NCBI GenBank assembly: GCA_002441465.1 | Contig: DJWE01000070.1 | Coordinates: forward strand, 1 to 20,581 | From: Propionibacteriaceae bacterium UBA6238 | GTDB taxonomy: Bacteria; Actinomycetota; Actinomycetes; Propionibacteriales; Propionibacteriaceae | Direction: 5' to 3' | DNA: 20,581 nucleotides | Part shown: in pieces, positions 8,029-16,054 of the stretch | How the letters are laid out: the number at the start of each line of letters is the position of its first letter | Numbering within the stretch: position 1 is the stretch's first letter | Made by a program: the position numbers and the translations under genes | The notes under the pieces: generated by a model | Told to the model about the DNA's origin: nothing | The model's database searches: none | The model's input: only the letters and a program-made list of their open reading frames with translations

Positions 8029-8873
8029 GCCCGCTTCTTGACGACTGGCGCGGGATCCCCGGCAGCACCGCTCGGACGCTCCAGCACGCTGGCGCGCTCG
8101 AGTGAAGCGACGTCCCGTGCGCCGGCGCGGATCACCGACGCGAGTGCCGGACCGAGCCCCTCGGCGATCACCTGCCGGTCACCAAGATCGCGCAAGGTGT
8201 CGAGCCAGCGTCGCCGCAGGGCCGGTGTGGTGCCGCTGAGCACGGCAGCGATCACGACGACGACCAGCGCGTTCCACCGGGCTGCCTGGACGTTATCCAC
8301 GATCGCGACCCCGAACACCATCCAGCGGATCTTCCACGACGCCCCCATCAGGCGGGAGCCGCCGGTGGTCATGCCGAACACCACGGTGACCATCTCGACC
8401 AGCCTCCACGGCACGCAGTAGACGTCCACGACGGCGACCAGTAGAGATCCCCACACCGGCCGCTGGCCCAGAGCATGGCTGACCAGGGCTGAGGTGTGCT
8501 CGTCGTTCAGCTCGCCAGCGACGATCCGGCGGACCACAGAAGGACTGACCACCAGATCAGCCGGGGTCGGAACGACCGCCCCGCCCGGGCCGGTCCGCGT
8601 CCCGATCCAGATCCTGGGTTGGTGACGACCCCGCAGACACGCGATCGGCACGATCGCCGCCTGAACCCGTTCCCGCTCGAACGCGCTGGCCGGCCGGGCA
8701 CCGAAGCGCCACCACAAACCGACTCGAGTGTCGCGAACCAGCAGGCACACCACCCCAACGGCGATCACGGCCAGCGCCGCCGTCAGGGAGAGGCCAGCCA
8801 CGACGAGCCAGACCACGCTGGAAAAGACCAGACCGGTGATCTGTGCCCGCAGCCACACTCGACGCCAGGTCAT
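8019..8873 (-). CDS. Membrane protein resembling a degenerate M48 peptidase
   Basis: Protein of 284 residues. Two N-terminal hydrophobic segments (about 12-29 and 31-47) are followed by a region laid out like an M48 metallopeptidase: DLVVSPSVVRRI, then ELNDEHTSALVSHALGQ (121-137), where active M48 enzymes have an eeLraVlAHElGH-type motif. Here HExxH reads HALGQ, so the catalytic Glu and second His are absent. Further hydrophobic stretches lie at about 142-165 and 200-213. The later segment LGDRQVIAEGLGPALASVI resembles the usual region of the third zinc ligand, with that Glu also replaced. It is therefore probably a non-catalytic, membrane-bound relative. The start at 8873 was chosen because it follows the upstream stop by 2 bases; a longer frame to 8942 overlaps the upstream gene and has an atypical Arg/Gly-rich leader. 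Confidence 0.75.
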   Translation of the reverse strand: MTWRRVWLRAQITGLVFSSVVWLVVAGLSLTAALAVIAVGVVCLLVRDTRVGLWWRFGARPASAFERERVQAAIVPIACLRGRHQPRIWIGTRTGPGGAVVPTPADLVVSPSVVRRIVAGELNDEHTSALVSHALGQRPVWGSLLVAVVDVYCVPWRLVEMVTVVFGMTTGGSRLMGASWKIRWMVFGVAIVDNVQAARWNALVVVVIAAVLSGTTPALRRRWLDTLRDLGDRQVIAEGLGPALASVIRAGARDVASLERASVLERPSGAAGDPAPVVKKRACR

Positions 8874-8875
8874 GG

Positions 8876-9178
8876 TCACTCCCCCACCGGGACGAGCTTC
8901 GCCAGACGCCCGACTTCCCGGACGTCCAGGACACCGGCACACAGCTCGGCAATGTCGGCAATGGTGGCGCCCTCGGCGACCATCGCGCGCACCGCGGCCG
9001 CTGCGGCCTGCTCGGCCTGCGCCACGGCCGCATCCCGTCCCGCCACCACCGTCAACAGCCGCACGGCATGGTCCCGGATCCGCTTCTCCCGCGCCTCCCG
9101 GTCACGCTGTCTGATCAGCAACGCCTCGTTGACCCGTCGCCGGGCCTCCTGGCGAAAGTTCTGCTGAGTGCCGCCCAT
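8876..9178 (-). CDS. Small coiled-coil protein with HTH-like C-terminus
   Basis: First gene of the four-gene unit, 100 residues. The first 40 residues are highly charged and probably coiled-coil (RQEARRRVNEALLIRQRDRE). An Ala-rich helix follows, then a segment with helix-turn-helix character (GATIADIAELCAGVLDV, about 71-87). The ATG at 9178 is preferred: GGAAGGAGG ends eight bases upstream, whereas the GTG two codons earlier would sit only two bases from it. It is divergent from the relaxase gene across a 318-bp gap. A small basic DNA-binding-like protein in that position could be a relaxosome accessory factor or the regulator of the shared 33-bp element. Neither is shown. Confidence 0.75.
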   Translation of the reverse strand: MGGTQQNFRQEARRRVNEALLIRQRDREAREKRIRDHAVRLLTVVAGRDAAVAQAEQAAAAAVRAMVAEGATIADIAELCAGVLDVREVGRLAKLVPVGE

Positions 9179-9210
9179 GACCACGGCCTCCTTCCGATCG
9201 GCTCCTCACA

Positions 9211-9243
9211 CCACTAAGCCGAAAACCGACCCCCGATCCGGAC
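9211..9243 (-). promoter_or_regulatory. Shared 33-bp promoter/operator element, copy B (four-gene operon)
   Basis: Read toward the operon it starts GTCCGGATCG and ends GTTTTCGGCTTAGTGG. It has the same length, orientation and end blocks as the copies at 6779 and 9461. It ends 32 bases before the ATG at 9178, leaving room for the GGAAGGAGG ribosome site. This supports a promoter role. Confidence 0.65.
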
Positions 9244-9409
9244 AACAACAACCCACGAATCTCAACCCACGCCACCGACACCGCAGCCAAACCCACCCGC
9301 CCGACGATGTCCCCCCACCCGAGACAGCTGATCCCATGTGCGACACACCTCTTGCACGAGGCGAAAAACCGAGCGGAATAGCACTCTCCGGCAACGCCTG
9401 ACAAGCAGC

Positions 9410-9428
9410 GATCCCGTTAAACGGGATC
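9410..9428. promoter_or_regulatory. 19-bp palindrome, operator or transfer-origin candidate
   Basis: GATCCCGTT and AACGGGATC are perfect 9-bp arms around a single central A. It lies 33 bases upstream of element copy C and 69 bases before the relaxase start. Arms this close suit a dimeric repressor site better than a hairpin. Confidence 0.5.
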
Positions 9429-9460
9429 TCGATACTCTTCGCAACTTCATGGCCGGATCT

Positions 9461-9493
9461 GTCCGGATCGACCCCCCGAATCCGGCTTAGTGG
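9461..9493 (+). promoter_or_regulatory. Shared 33-bp promoter/operator element, copy C (relaxase gene)
   Basis: Starts GTCCGGATCG and ends CCGGCTTAGTGG, like copies A and B, but the centre has AATC where they have TTTT. It ends only 3 bases before the GTG at 9497 and 9 before the ATG at 9503. If the terminal block is the -10 region, transcription would begin at or next to the start codon, giving a leaderless mRNA. Confidence 0.65.
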
Positions 9494-9496
9494 GTT

Positions 9497-12400
9497 GTGA
9501 CGATGAGCATGAAGCGGATCACTGCCGGGTCGGGCTACGACTACCTGACCCGGCAGGTGGCCGCCATGGACTCCACCGAGAAGGGCTACACCGGGCTCGC
9601 GTCCTACTACACCGAGAAGGGAGAAACCCCCGGCACCTGGATCGGCACCGGCCTGGCCGGCGTCGACGGACTGAACCCGGGCGACATCGTCACCATCGAA
9701 CAGATGCAGGCCCTGTTCGGCGCCGGCCTGCACCCCCTCGCCCAGCAGCGCAGCGCCGCTCTGGAGGGCACCGACGCCACCGAGGACGACTACCTGGCCG
9801 CAACCCGGCTCGGGAAGCCGTTCGCTGTCTATCCCGACGATGTGAGCCCCTTCCGGGTCGAGGTCGCCCGTCGGCTCGAACAACTCAACTCCTCCCGCGG
9901 ACTACCCGTCCGGGCGGCGAACTCGATCGAGGACCGGGCCCGGATCCGGACCGAGGTGGCGCTGGAGATGTTCCGCGGACAGTACGGACGCGACCCGCTC
10001 GACCAGCGGGAGTTGGCTGGCCACATCGCGAAACTGTCCCAGCAGAAGACGACCGCGGTGGCCGGGTTTGACCTGACCTTCTCCCCGGTGAAGAGCGTCT
10101 CCAGCTTGTGGGCGCTCGCCGACCCGGCCACCGCCGCCACGATTGAACGCGCCCACCACGCCGCGGTCGCCGAGGCGCTCTCCTTCATCGAACGCACCGC
10201 CTTGTACACCCGCACCGGCTCGGGAGGGGTGAACCAGGTCAACGTCCGCGGCCTGATCGGTGCCGCGTTCGTGCACCGCGACTCCCGCGCCGGCGACCCC
10301 GATCTGCACACCCACGTCGCTGTGGCGAACAAGGTCCAGACCGCCACTGATGGACGCTGGCTGTCCATCGACGGACGCGTCCTGTTCAAGGCGATCGTGT
10401 CCGCCTCCGAGACCTACAACACCGCCCTCGAACAACACCTCACCGCAACCCTGGGCGTTCGATTCGCCGAACGACCCAACCCCGACCGGCGCAAGCTCCC
10501 CGTCCGCGAGATTGTCGGCATCGACGAGGGACTGAATAGGCGGTGGTCGCAGCGACGGCAGAGTATCGAGGCGCGCCGCCGCGTCCTGGCCGCCGCGTTC
10601 CAGCGCGACCACGGCCGTCCGCCCACCCCGGTCGAGGAGATTGCGCTGGCCCAGCAGGCCACCCTGGAGACCCGGGAGGACAAGCACGACCCGCGCACCC
10701 TGGCCGAACAACGCACCACCTGGCACACCCAAGCGCTCGAGGTTCTCGGCGGCGAACCCCAGCTCCAGACCATGATCGGCCAGGCCCTGCACCCCGGCCG
10801 CCACGCCCGGCCCGAGCTGGATCGGGAGTGGTTCGACCGGACGGTGGAGGCGATGCTGGCCCGGATGGAGGCCAACCGGTCGACCTGGCAGGACTGGCAT
10901 CTGCGGGCCGAAGCCCTCCGCCAGGTGAGGGCCGCCGAGGCGCCCCCGCAGCACACCCGGTGGTGGGTCGACCACCTCGTCGCCGCCGCGATCGCCCGCT
11001 CCGTCCCCATCACCAAGACCAGTGACGGGATCGAGGAACCCGCATCGCTACGCCGCGCCAACGGCGACAGCGTCTACTACGTCGCCGGGTCGCAGTTGTT
11101 CACCTCCGGCTGGGTCCTGCAAGCCGAGCAACGACTGGTCGCGGCAGCCGGGCAACACGGTGGGATGGTCGCGAATCCGACCGCGATCGACCTGGCGCTT
11201 CTCGAATGCGCAGCGAACCGGGTCCTGCTCAACCCCGGCCAAGTCCTTCTCGTCCGCGAAATGGCGACCTCCGGGGCCCGCGTCCAGCTCGCGATCGCGC
11301 CGGCCGGATCGGGCAAGACCACCGCCATGGACGCCCTGTCGATGGCCTGGACCGCGTCCGGCGGCAACGTCATTGGCCTCGCCCCGTCCGCCGCCGCAGC
11401 AGCCCAACTCGGAACCCAGATGCAGGGCCACCACGACACCCTGGCCAAGCTCGTCTGGGACATCACCCCCGGCCTCGGCGACCCCACCACCTGGAACCGG
11501 CGCATCGGACCCAAGACGCTGGTGATCATCGACGAAGCCGGCATGGCCGACACCATCTCCCTCGACCAAGCCGTCACCTACATCCTGCAACGTGGCGGCA
11601 GCGTCCGGCTCATCGGCGACGACCAACAACTCGCCGCCATCGGCGCCGGCGGCGTCCTGCGCGACATCCAAGCCCACCACGGCGCCCTCCGGCTCACCGA
11701 ACTGCTCCGGTTCACCGACCCCGCCGAAGGCTCCGCCTCCCTCGCGCTGCGCGAAGGCCAGCCCGCCGCACTCGGCTTCTACCTCGACCAACACCGCATC
11801 CACGTCGGCGACGAAACCACCATGGCCGACCACCTCTTCGACGCCTGGACCACCGACCGCAACAACGGCCGCGACACGATCATGCTCGCCGGCACCCGCG
11901 AACGCGTCGCCGAACTCAACCAGCGCGCCCGCACCCAACGCCTCCACGGCCACCCCCCGCAGACCGAGGTTGATCTCGCCGACGGGAACAGGGCCAGCAT
12001 CGGCGACACCATCATCACCCGGCAGAACAACCGGCTACTACGTGTAGCGACCAACGACTGGGTCAAGAACGGCGACCGGTGGACCGTCACTGGCACCACC
12101 CGCAACGGCGGCCTCCAGGCCCGCCACACCCAGTCCGGACGGCACGTCACCCTGCCCGGCGACTACGTCGCCGAACAAGTCGAACTCGGCTACGCCTCCA
12201 CCATCCACACCGCCCAAGGCATCACCGCCGACACCGTCCACGGCCTGCTCACCGGCACTGAGACCCGCCAGCAGGCCTACACCATGCTCACCCGCGGACG
12301 ACACCACAACGCCGCCTACCTCGTCGTCGTCGGCGACGGCGACCCCCACACCGCAATCAACCCCGAGACCATCAACCCGCCCACCCCGACCAACATCCTC

Positions 12401-14995
12401 GAAACGATCCTGGCCCGCGACGAATCCCCCGTCTCGGCCACTACCCAGCTCCGCGACGCCCACAACCCCGCCCTTCGACTCGGACCCGCCGTCGCCCGCT
12501 ACAGCGACGCGCTCAGCTACGCCGCCGCCCACATCGCCGGCGACATCGGCCTGCGCGGCCTCGAACGACGAGTCGAACAAGCCCTCCCCCGGATCACCCA
12601 CTCCCCCGCCTGGCCCACCCTCCAAGCCGAACTGCTGCTCGTCGAAGCCGACCGGCGCGACCCCATCCAAGCCCTCGCCCGCGCCGTCGCCGACCCCATC
12701 ACCGCGGGTCGCGAGCCCGCCGCGATCCTCGCTTGGCGCATCGCCGACCAGCGCACGAGCCGCAGCGACGGACCGCTCCCCTGGCTGGCCGGCATCCCCA
12801 CCGAACTCGCCCAACACCCACTGTGGGGCAACTACCTCACCGACCGCCAGAACCTCATCCGCGAGCTCGCCGAACACATCCGCGACGACCAGAGCCAGCC
12901 GGCCTGGGCCGCACTCATGTCGGCTGCTCCCCCGGCCAGCCTTGTCTCCGAGATCGAGGTCTGGCGGGCGGCCAACGGCGTCCCCGCCACCGACCTGCGT
13001 CCCACTGGCGAACCCCAACACGACGCCGCCGGCCACCGCTTCCAGCAGCGACTCGACCATCAGCTCCACGCCAGCCAGACCGCCGCTCTCGACGAATGGC
13101 ACGACACCCTCGCCGCCATCTCCCCGGCACTCCTGGCCGACGACTTCGCACCCACCCTCGCCCGCCGGCTCGCCCAACTCTCCAGCAGCGGCATCAACGC
13201 CCGCGGCCTCATCGACCACGCCGCCAAGCAGGGACCGCTGCCCGATGACCACGCCGCCGCCGCGCTGTGGTGGCGCATGGCCGGACACCTCACCCCAGCC
13301 GTCGCCGAACAAGCGGACACCGCGCACCACCTGACCACCGAATGGCTCGACCAGTTCACCCAGACCATCGGCCAGCACGACACCAAGAGGCTGATCGGCA
13401 GCCCCTCGTGGCCCGCCCTTGTCACCACCATCGAGCACGGGCTGGCACGCGGCTGGCACCTCGACACCCTCCTCGACGACGCCCGACGAACCCCAACCGA
13501 CCCGCACCTCGACACCTGCCAAGCCTGGGTCTGGCGACTCTCCCTCCTCACCGACCCCGCAGCCGACCACGACGATCCCGGCCTCATCGAGGACGAACCA
13601 CCCGCAGACCTCACCGACGGCTACACACCCGCGACACCGGTCCTCCTGACCAGCCCCGACCGGACTGCGAATCAAACCGAACCGCCGAGCATCCCGCTCC
13701 TTGACGAGAATGACATCGACCTGGACGTGGATGTGGATCAGGCGCTCGCTCTCGAGGCGATCGTTCGCCGTGGACTGCCGGCCCCCGAACCCACCGCGGC
13801 TGAGATCAGGGCCATGCTTGACCGCCGGGACATGTGGCGCGACAGCCCGCCGCGGGAGCGTCTCGTCCAGATCAACCAGCTCACCGCCGACTACTACCAG
13901 CACTGCTACACCGACAGCTGGGCCCGCCGCTACGTCACCGAACGCTTCGGCCAAGACCTCACAGACACCGACCTGCGACCCGGATACGCACCCGACGGCT
14001 GGACCAGCCTTGTCACCCACCTACGCCGCCGGCACGTTACCGACGAAGAGATGCTGGCCGCAGGCGTCGCCACCCGAGCCAGCACCGGACGCATCATCGA
14101 CCGCTTCCGCGACCGCGTCACATTCCCCATCACCAACACCGACGGCAAGATCCTCGGCTTCGTCGCACGACGCAACCCCACACACGGCGACGACGACGGA
14201 CACGGGCCCAAGTACCTCAACACCGCCGAAACCGCCCTGTACCGCAAGGGAGACGAGTTCTACATCGGCGGGGAGCTTCGTCCGGGGAGCATCCCTGTGC
14301 TCACCGAGGGCCCACTCGACGCTATGGCGGTCACCCTTGCGACGGGCGGCAGCCATGTCGGGGTCGCCGCACTCGGTACAAGCCTGACTCGCCAGCAAGC
14401 GGTGCGGCTACGCGATGGTGGCCAGCAGCCGATCGTGGCCACCGACGCCGACGCGGCCGGCCGGGCCGCCGCCGAACGCGACTACTGGATCCTTGCCGCC
14501 GCAGGCCTGGATCCCCGGTTCGCTCGACTGCCCGAAGGCGCTGACCCCGCCGACCTCATCGCCAAGGACCAGACCACCCTCCTCGCCACAACACTGGACG
14601 GCGCGGGCCATCTGGGCCGCGAACTCATCGACGAACGGATTCGCAATCTGCCGCCGGAACAGGCCGCGCTCGAAGCCGCCAGAATTCTCGCGGCACAACC
14701 ACCCGACCGCTGGCCGTCGGGCGGTGAATACATCGCAGACAGGACCGGCGTGCCGTCCAGCCTGATCCGCGCTGCCCTCGTCGGCATGGCTCACGCCTGG
14801 AACTCAGGCCCTCGCGAAGCAGCTGACTTCCAGCTTCAACGCGTCACCGAGGTCAGGAGCCGGCTCGCCCCAAGGGCGGCGGACGCAGCACAGCAGGATG
14901 TCGGACCGGACCGTGTCGTCGCAGTGGAACGGCGTGCAGCTTCCGCGCGGCCAAGGGCACGAGGCCCTCGTCCCGCGAGCGGCCCTGCAAGGTAG
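9497..14995 (+). CDS. traA: MobF relaxase/helicase fused to TOPRIM primase-like domain
   Basis: Conjugative relaxase of 1832 residues that should nick oriT, bind covalently to the strand and unwind it. The relaxase domain (about 1-330) has tyrosines Y14/Y16 in GSGYDYLTRQ and the three-histidine metal site H260, H271, H273 (DPDLHTHV). The TrwC/TraI-type helicase (about 560-950) has Walker A PAGSGKTT (602-609), Walker B IIDEAG (D679, E680), GDDQQLAAIG and the late motif STIHTAQG. A long Ala-rich helical linker follows. The C-terminus (about 1475-1700) is DnaG-like: RVTFPITNTDGKILGF, the TOPRIM Glu E1604 (TEGPLDAM) and DxD at 1650-1652 (TDADAAGR); no zinc-finger primase domain is seen. GTG at 9497 or ATG at 9503 could start it; neither has a ribosome site. 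The last 40 residues are Arg/Pro-rich and look unlike the rest. Confidence 0.92.
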   Translation: MTMSMKRITAGSGYDYLTRQVAAMDSTEKGYTGLASYYTEKGETPGTWIGTGLAGVDGLNPGDIVTIEQMQALFGAGLHPLAQQRSAALEGTDATEDDYLAATRLGKPFAVYPDDVSPFRVEVARRLEQLNSSRGLPVRAANSIEDRARIRTEVALEMFRGQYGRDPLDQRELAGHIAKLSQQKTTAVAGFDLTFSPVKSVSSLWALADPATAATIERAHHAAVAEALSFIERTALYTRTGSGGVNQVNVRGLIGAAFVHRDSRAGDPDLHTHVAVANKVQTATDGRWLSIDGRVLFKAIVSASETYNTALEQHLTATLGVRFAERPNPDRRKLPVREIVGIDEGLNRRWSQRRQSIEARRRVLAAAFQRDHGRPPTPVEEIALAQQATLETREDKHDPRTLAEQRTTWHTQALEVLGGEPQLQTMIGQALHPGRHARPELDREWFDRTVEAMLARMEANRSTWQDWHLRAEALRQVRAAEAPPQHTRWWVDHLVAAAIARSVPITKTSDGIEEPASLRRANGDSVYYVAGSQLFTSGWVLQAEQRLVAAAGQHGGMVANPTAIDLALLECAANRVLLNPGQVLLVREMATSGARVQLAIAPAGSGKTTAMDALSMAWTASGGNVIGLAPSAAAAAQLGTQMQGHHDTLAKLVWDITPGLGDPTTWNRRIGPKTLVIIDEAGMADTISLDQAVTYILQRGGSVRLIGDDQQLAAIGAGGVLRDIQAHHGALRLTELLRFTDPAEGSASLALREGQPAALGFYLDQHRIHVGDETTMADHLFDAWTTDRNNGRDTIMLAGTRERVAELNQRARTQRLHGHPPQTEVDLADGNRASIGDTIITRQNNRLLRVATNDWVKNGDRWTVTGTTRNGGLQARHTQSGRHVTLPGDYVAEQVELGYASTIHTAQGITADTVHGLLTGTETRQQAYTMLTRGRHHNAAYLVVVGDGDPHTAINPETINPPTPTNILETILARDESPVSATTQLRDAHNPALRLGPAVARYSDALSYAAAHIAGDIGLRGLERRVEQALPRITHSPAWPTLQAELLLVEADRRDPIQALARAVADPITAGREPAAILAWRIADQRTSRSDGPLPWLAGIPTELAQHPLWGNYLTDRQNLIRELAEHIRDDQSQPAWAALMSAAPPASLVSEIEVWRAANGVPATDLRPTGEPQHDAAGHRFQQRLDHQLHASQTAALDEWHDTLAAISPALLADDFAPTLARRLAQLSSSGINARGLIDHAAKQGPLPDDHAAAALWWRMAGHLTPAVAEQADTAHHLTTEWLDQFTQTIGQHDTKRLIGSPSWPALVTTIEHGLARGWHLDTLLDDARRTPTDPHLDTCQAWVWRLSLLTDPAADHDDPGLIEDEPPADLTDGYTPATPVLLTSPDRTANQTEPPSIPLLDENDIDLDVDVDQALALEAIVRRGLPAPEPTAAEIRAMLDRRDMWRDSPPRERLVQINQLTADYYQHCYTDSWARRYVTERFGQDLTDTDLRPGYAPDGWTSLVTHLRRRHVTDEEMLAAGVATRASTGRIIDRFRDRVTFPITNTDGKILGFVARRNPTHGDDDGHGPKYLNTAETALYRKGDEFYIGGELRPGSIPVLTEGPLDAMAVTLATGGSHVGVAALGTSLTRQQAVRLRDGGQQPIVATDADAAGRAAAERDYWILAAAGLDPRFARLPEGADPADLIAKDQTTLLATTLDGAGHLGRELIDERIRNLPPEQAALEAARILAAQPPDRWPSGGEYIADRTGVPSSLIRAALVGMAHAWNSGPREAADFQLQRVTEVRSRLAPRAADAAQQDVGPDRVVAVERRAASARPRARGPRPASGPAR

Positions 14996-15019
14996 CCCAA
15001 CACGAGGTGGGCACGTCGC

Positions 15020-16054
15020 TCACGGCGTCAGGTCGGACCTAAGTTCCGGCAGCAGCCGGAGGAGGTCGACGATCTCGACATCGCAGGCCGGGCCCATCCT
15101 GAAGTCGGCCACCGAGATCGCCTGCGTGCCATAGGCCTCAGCGAATCGCTCCCGCAAGCTCTGCTGAGATCTCTCCAACAGGCTTTGCGCCGGCGAGCGA
15201 GAACCATTCAGGAACCGGCCCGGCAGGACGCCGACGACGAACAACTGCTTGCGCAGCGGCCGGGGATCCATCGCGAGCGCGACAAGATCCGCAAATACCG
15301 TGCGCTTGCGCATCACGTTGCTTCCCGTCTGCCACACCGCAACCTTGAACTCAGCGATCCGACGGTCGGTCTCCAAGTCATACCGCCGGCTCGGATCATT
15401 ACCCGACGCCAACGAGGGCCGAACCGTGATCCGCTCCCCCGGCTCGAGGATCCGAGGCAGCGTCGCGCAGATCACGCTGGCGTGGATGAGGTCGCTGATC
15501 CGACCAAGGGACTCCCTCACCGCAAGAGCTGCAGCGGCGGTCTCCGCCGACAAGACTCCGCCATCAAGCACGCTTCGAACATCATCTGCGGTCAGTCCTT
15601 CGAGAGTGGCCTCGATGCCGGCCACACGGCTCGTCAGCGGTTGGCTAGACAGCACAGCCAAGACGGACACCAACTGGGTCGGATTGATCAGCGATCCCGG
15701 CGTTTGCGCGGTGGTCTCGTCGTCATCACGATCCAACGAAGAGGAGACCAGACCTGCAGGCGAGGGCTCGATAACTACTGATCTCGGTGTCGGCCCGGAC
15801 CCGACGGTCGGTGGAATGCCGACAAGCCGATAGCGCCCACGCTCCACTCGCTCAATGTCCGGGTAGGCAACAGCGTGGTTCGAAGGCGCGTTGATACACA
15901 TGACCGAGCCGATGTGAGTCCGGATCGTCTGGTCGGCGTACTGAGTGCCGCGCCGATGCATCGCGTCGAGAACTTCGATCATTGAGAAGGTCTGGTCAGC
16001 ACGGGAGGCGACCAAGCCCCGGATCGTCTGGAGTATCTCGGAACGAACAGTCAT
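15020..16054 (-). CDS. Winged-helix-like protein with PD-(D/E)XK-type nuclease motif
   Basis: Protein of 344 residues, last gene of the type ISP operon. The N-terminal 80 residues look like a winged helix (FSMIEVLDAMHRRGTQYADQ, then ERGRYRLVG as wing), a domain often attached to restriction endonucleases. A low-complexity linker (81-125) is followed by a helical part. The C-terminal domain contains YDLETDRRIAEFKVAVWQ (225-242), which fits a D-(x8)-ExK nuclease core (D226, E235, K237), then FADLVALA and LFVVGVLPG as a core strand. I infer a DNA nuclease; the exact family is not recognised. The start at 16054 overlaps the preceding stop by 4 bases (ATGA), so translation is coupled. It converges with the relaxase gene; the 24-bp gap holds only a weak 5-bp stem. 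Confidence 0.75.
   Translation of the reverse strand: MTVRSEILQTIRGLVASRADQTFSMIEVLDAMHRRGTQYADQTIRTHIGSVMCINAPSNHAVAYPDIERVERGRYRLVGIPPTVGSGPTPRSVVIEPSPAGLVSSSLDRDDDETTAQTPGSLINPTQLVSVLAVLSSQPLTSRVAGIEATLEGLTADDVRSVLDGGVLSAETAAAALAVRESLGRISDLIHASVICATLPRILEPGERITVRPSLASGNDPSRRYDLETDRRIAEFKVAVWQTGSNVMRKRTVFADLVALAMDPRPLRKQLFVVGVLPGRFLNGSRSPAQSLLERSQQSLRERFAEAYGTQAISVADFRMGPACDVEIVDLLRLLPELRSDLTP

Larger units (their letters stand above)
9185..9496. other. Divergent intergenic region, candidate origin of transfer
   Basis: About 310 bases without a gene lie between the small HTH-like gene and the relaxase gene. The region holds two copies of the 33-bp element pointing outward, a 19-bp palindrome at 9410-9428, and a less GC-rich stretch (9429-9455). 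MobF relaxases often nick close to their own gene, so oriT is expected here or nearby. I cannot identify the nick site from sequence alone. Confidence 0.4.

Noticed and set aside
7384..9167. Several plus-strand frames opposite the four-gene operon
   Set aside because: Pro/Arg/Ser-rich shadows without ribosome sites; the minus-strand genes have tight operon spacing and membrane segments.
12038..14020. 660-codon open frame on the minus strand opposite the relaxase gene
   Set aside because: Val/Gly-rich translation typical of the antisense of GC-rich coding DNA; the plus strand carries clear relaxase linker and primase domains.
14995..15012. GCCCA/TGGGC stem between the convergent relaxase and nuclease-like genes
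   Set aside because: Only 5 bp with an 8-nt loop and no T-run, too weak to call a terminator.
14898..15134. 78-codon plus-strand frame overlapping the relaxase end
   Set aside because: Second half is antisense to the nuclease-like gene and no homology is recognised; kept only as a hint of a frameshift in the relaxase C-terminus.
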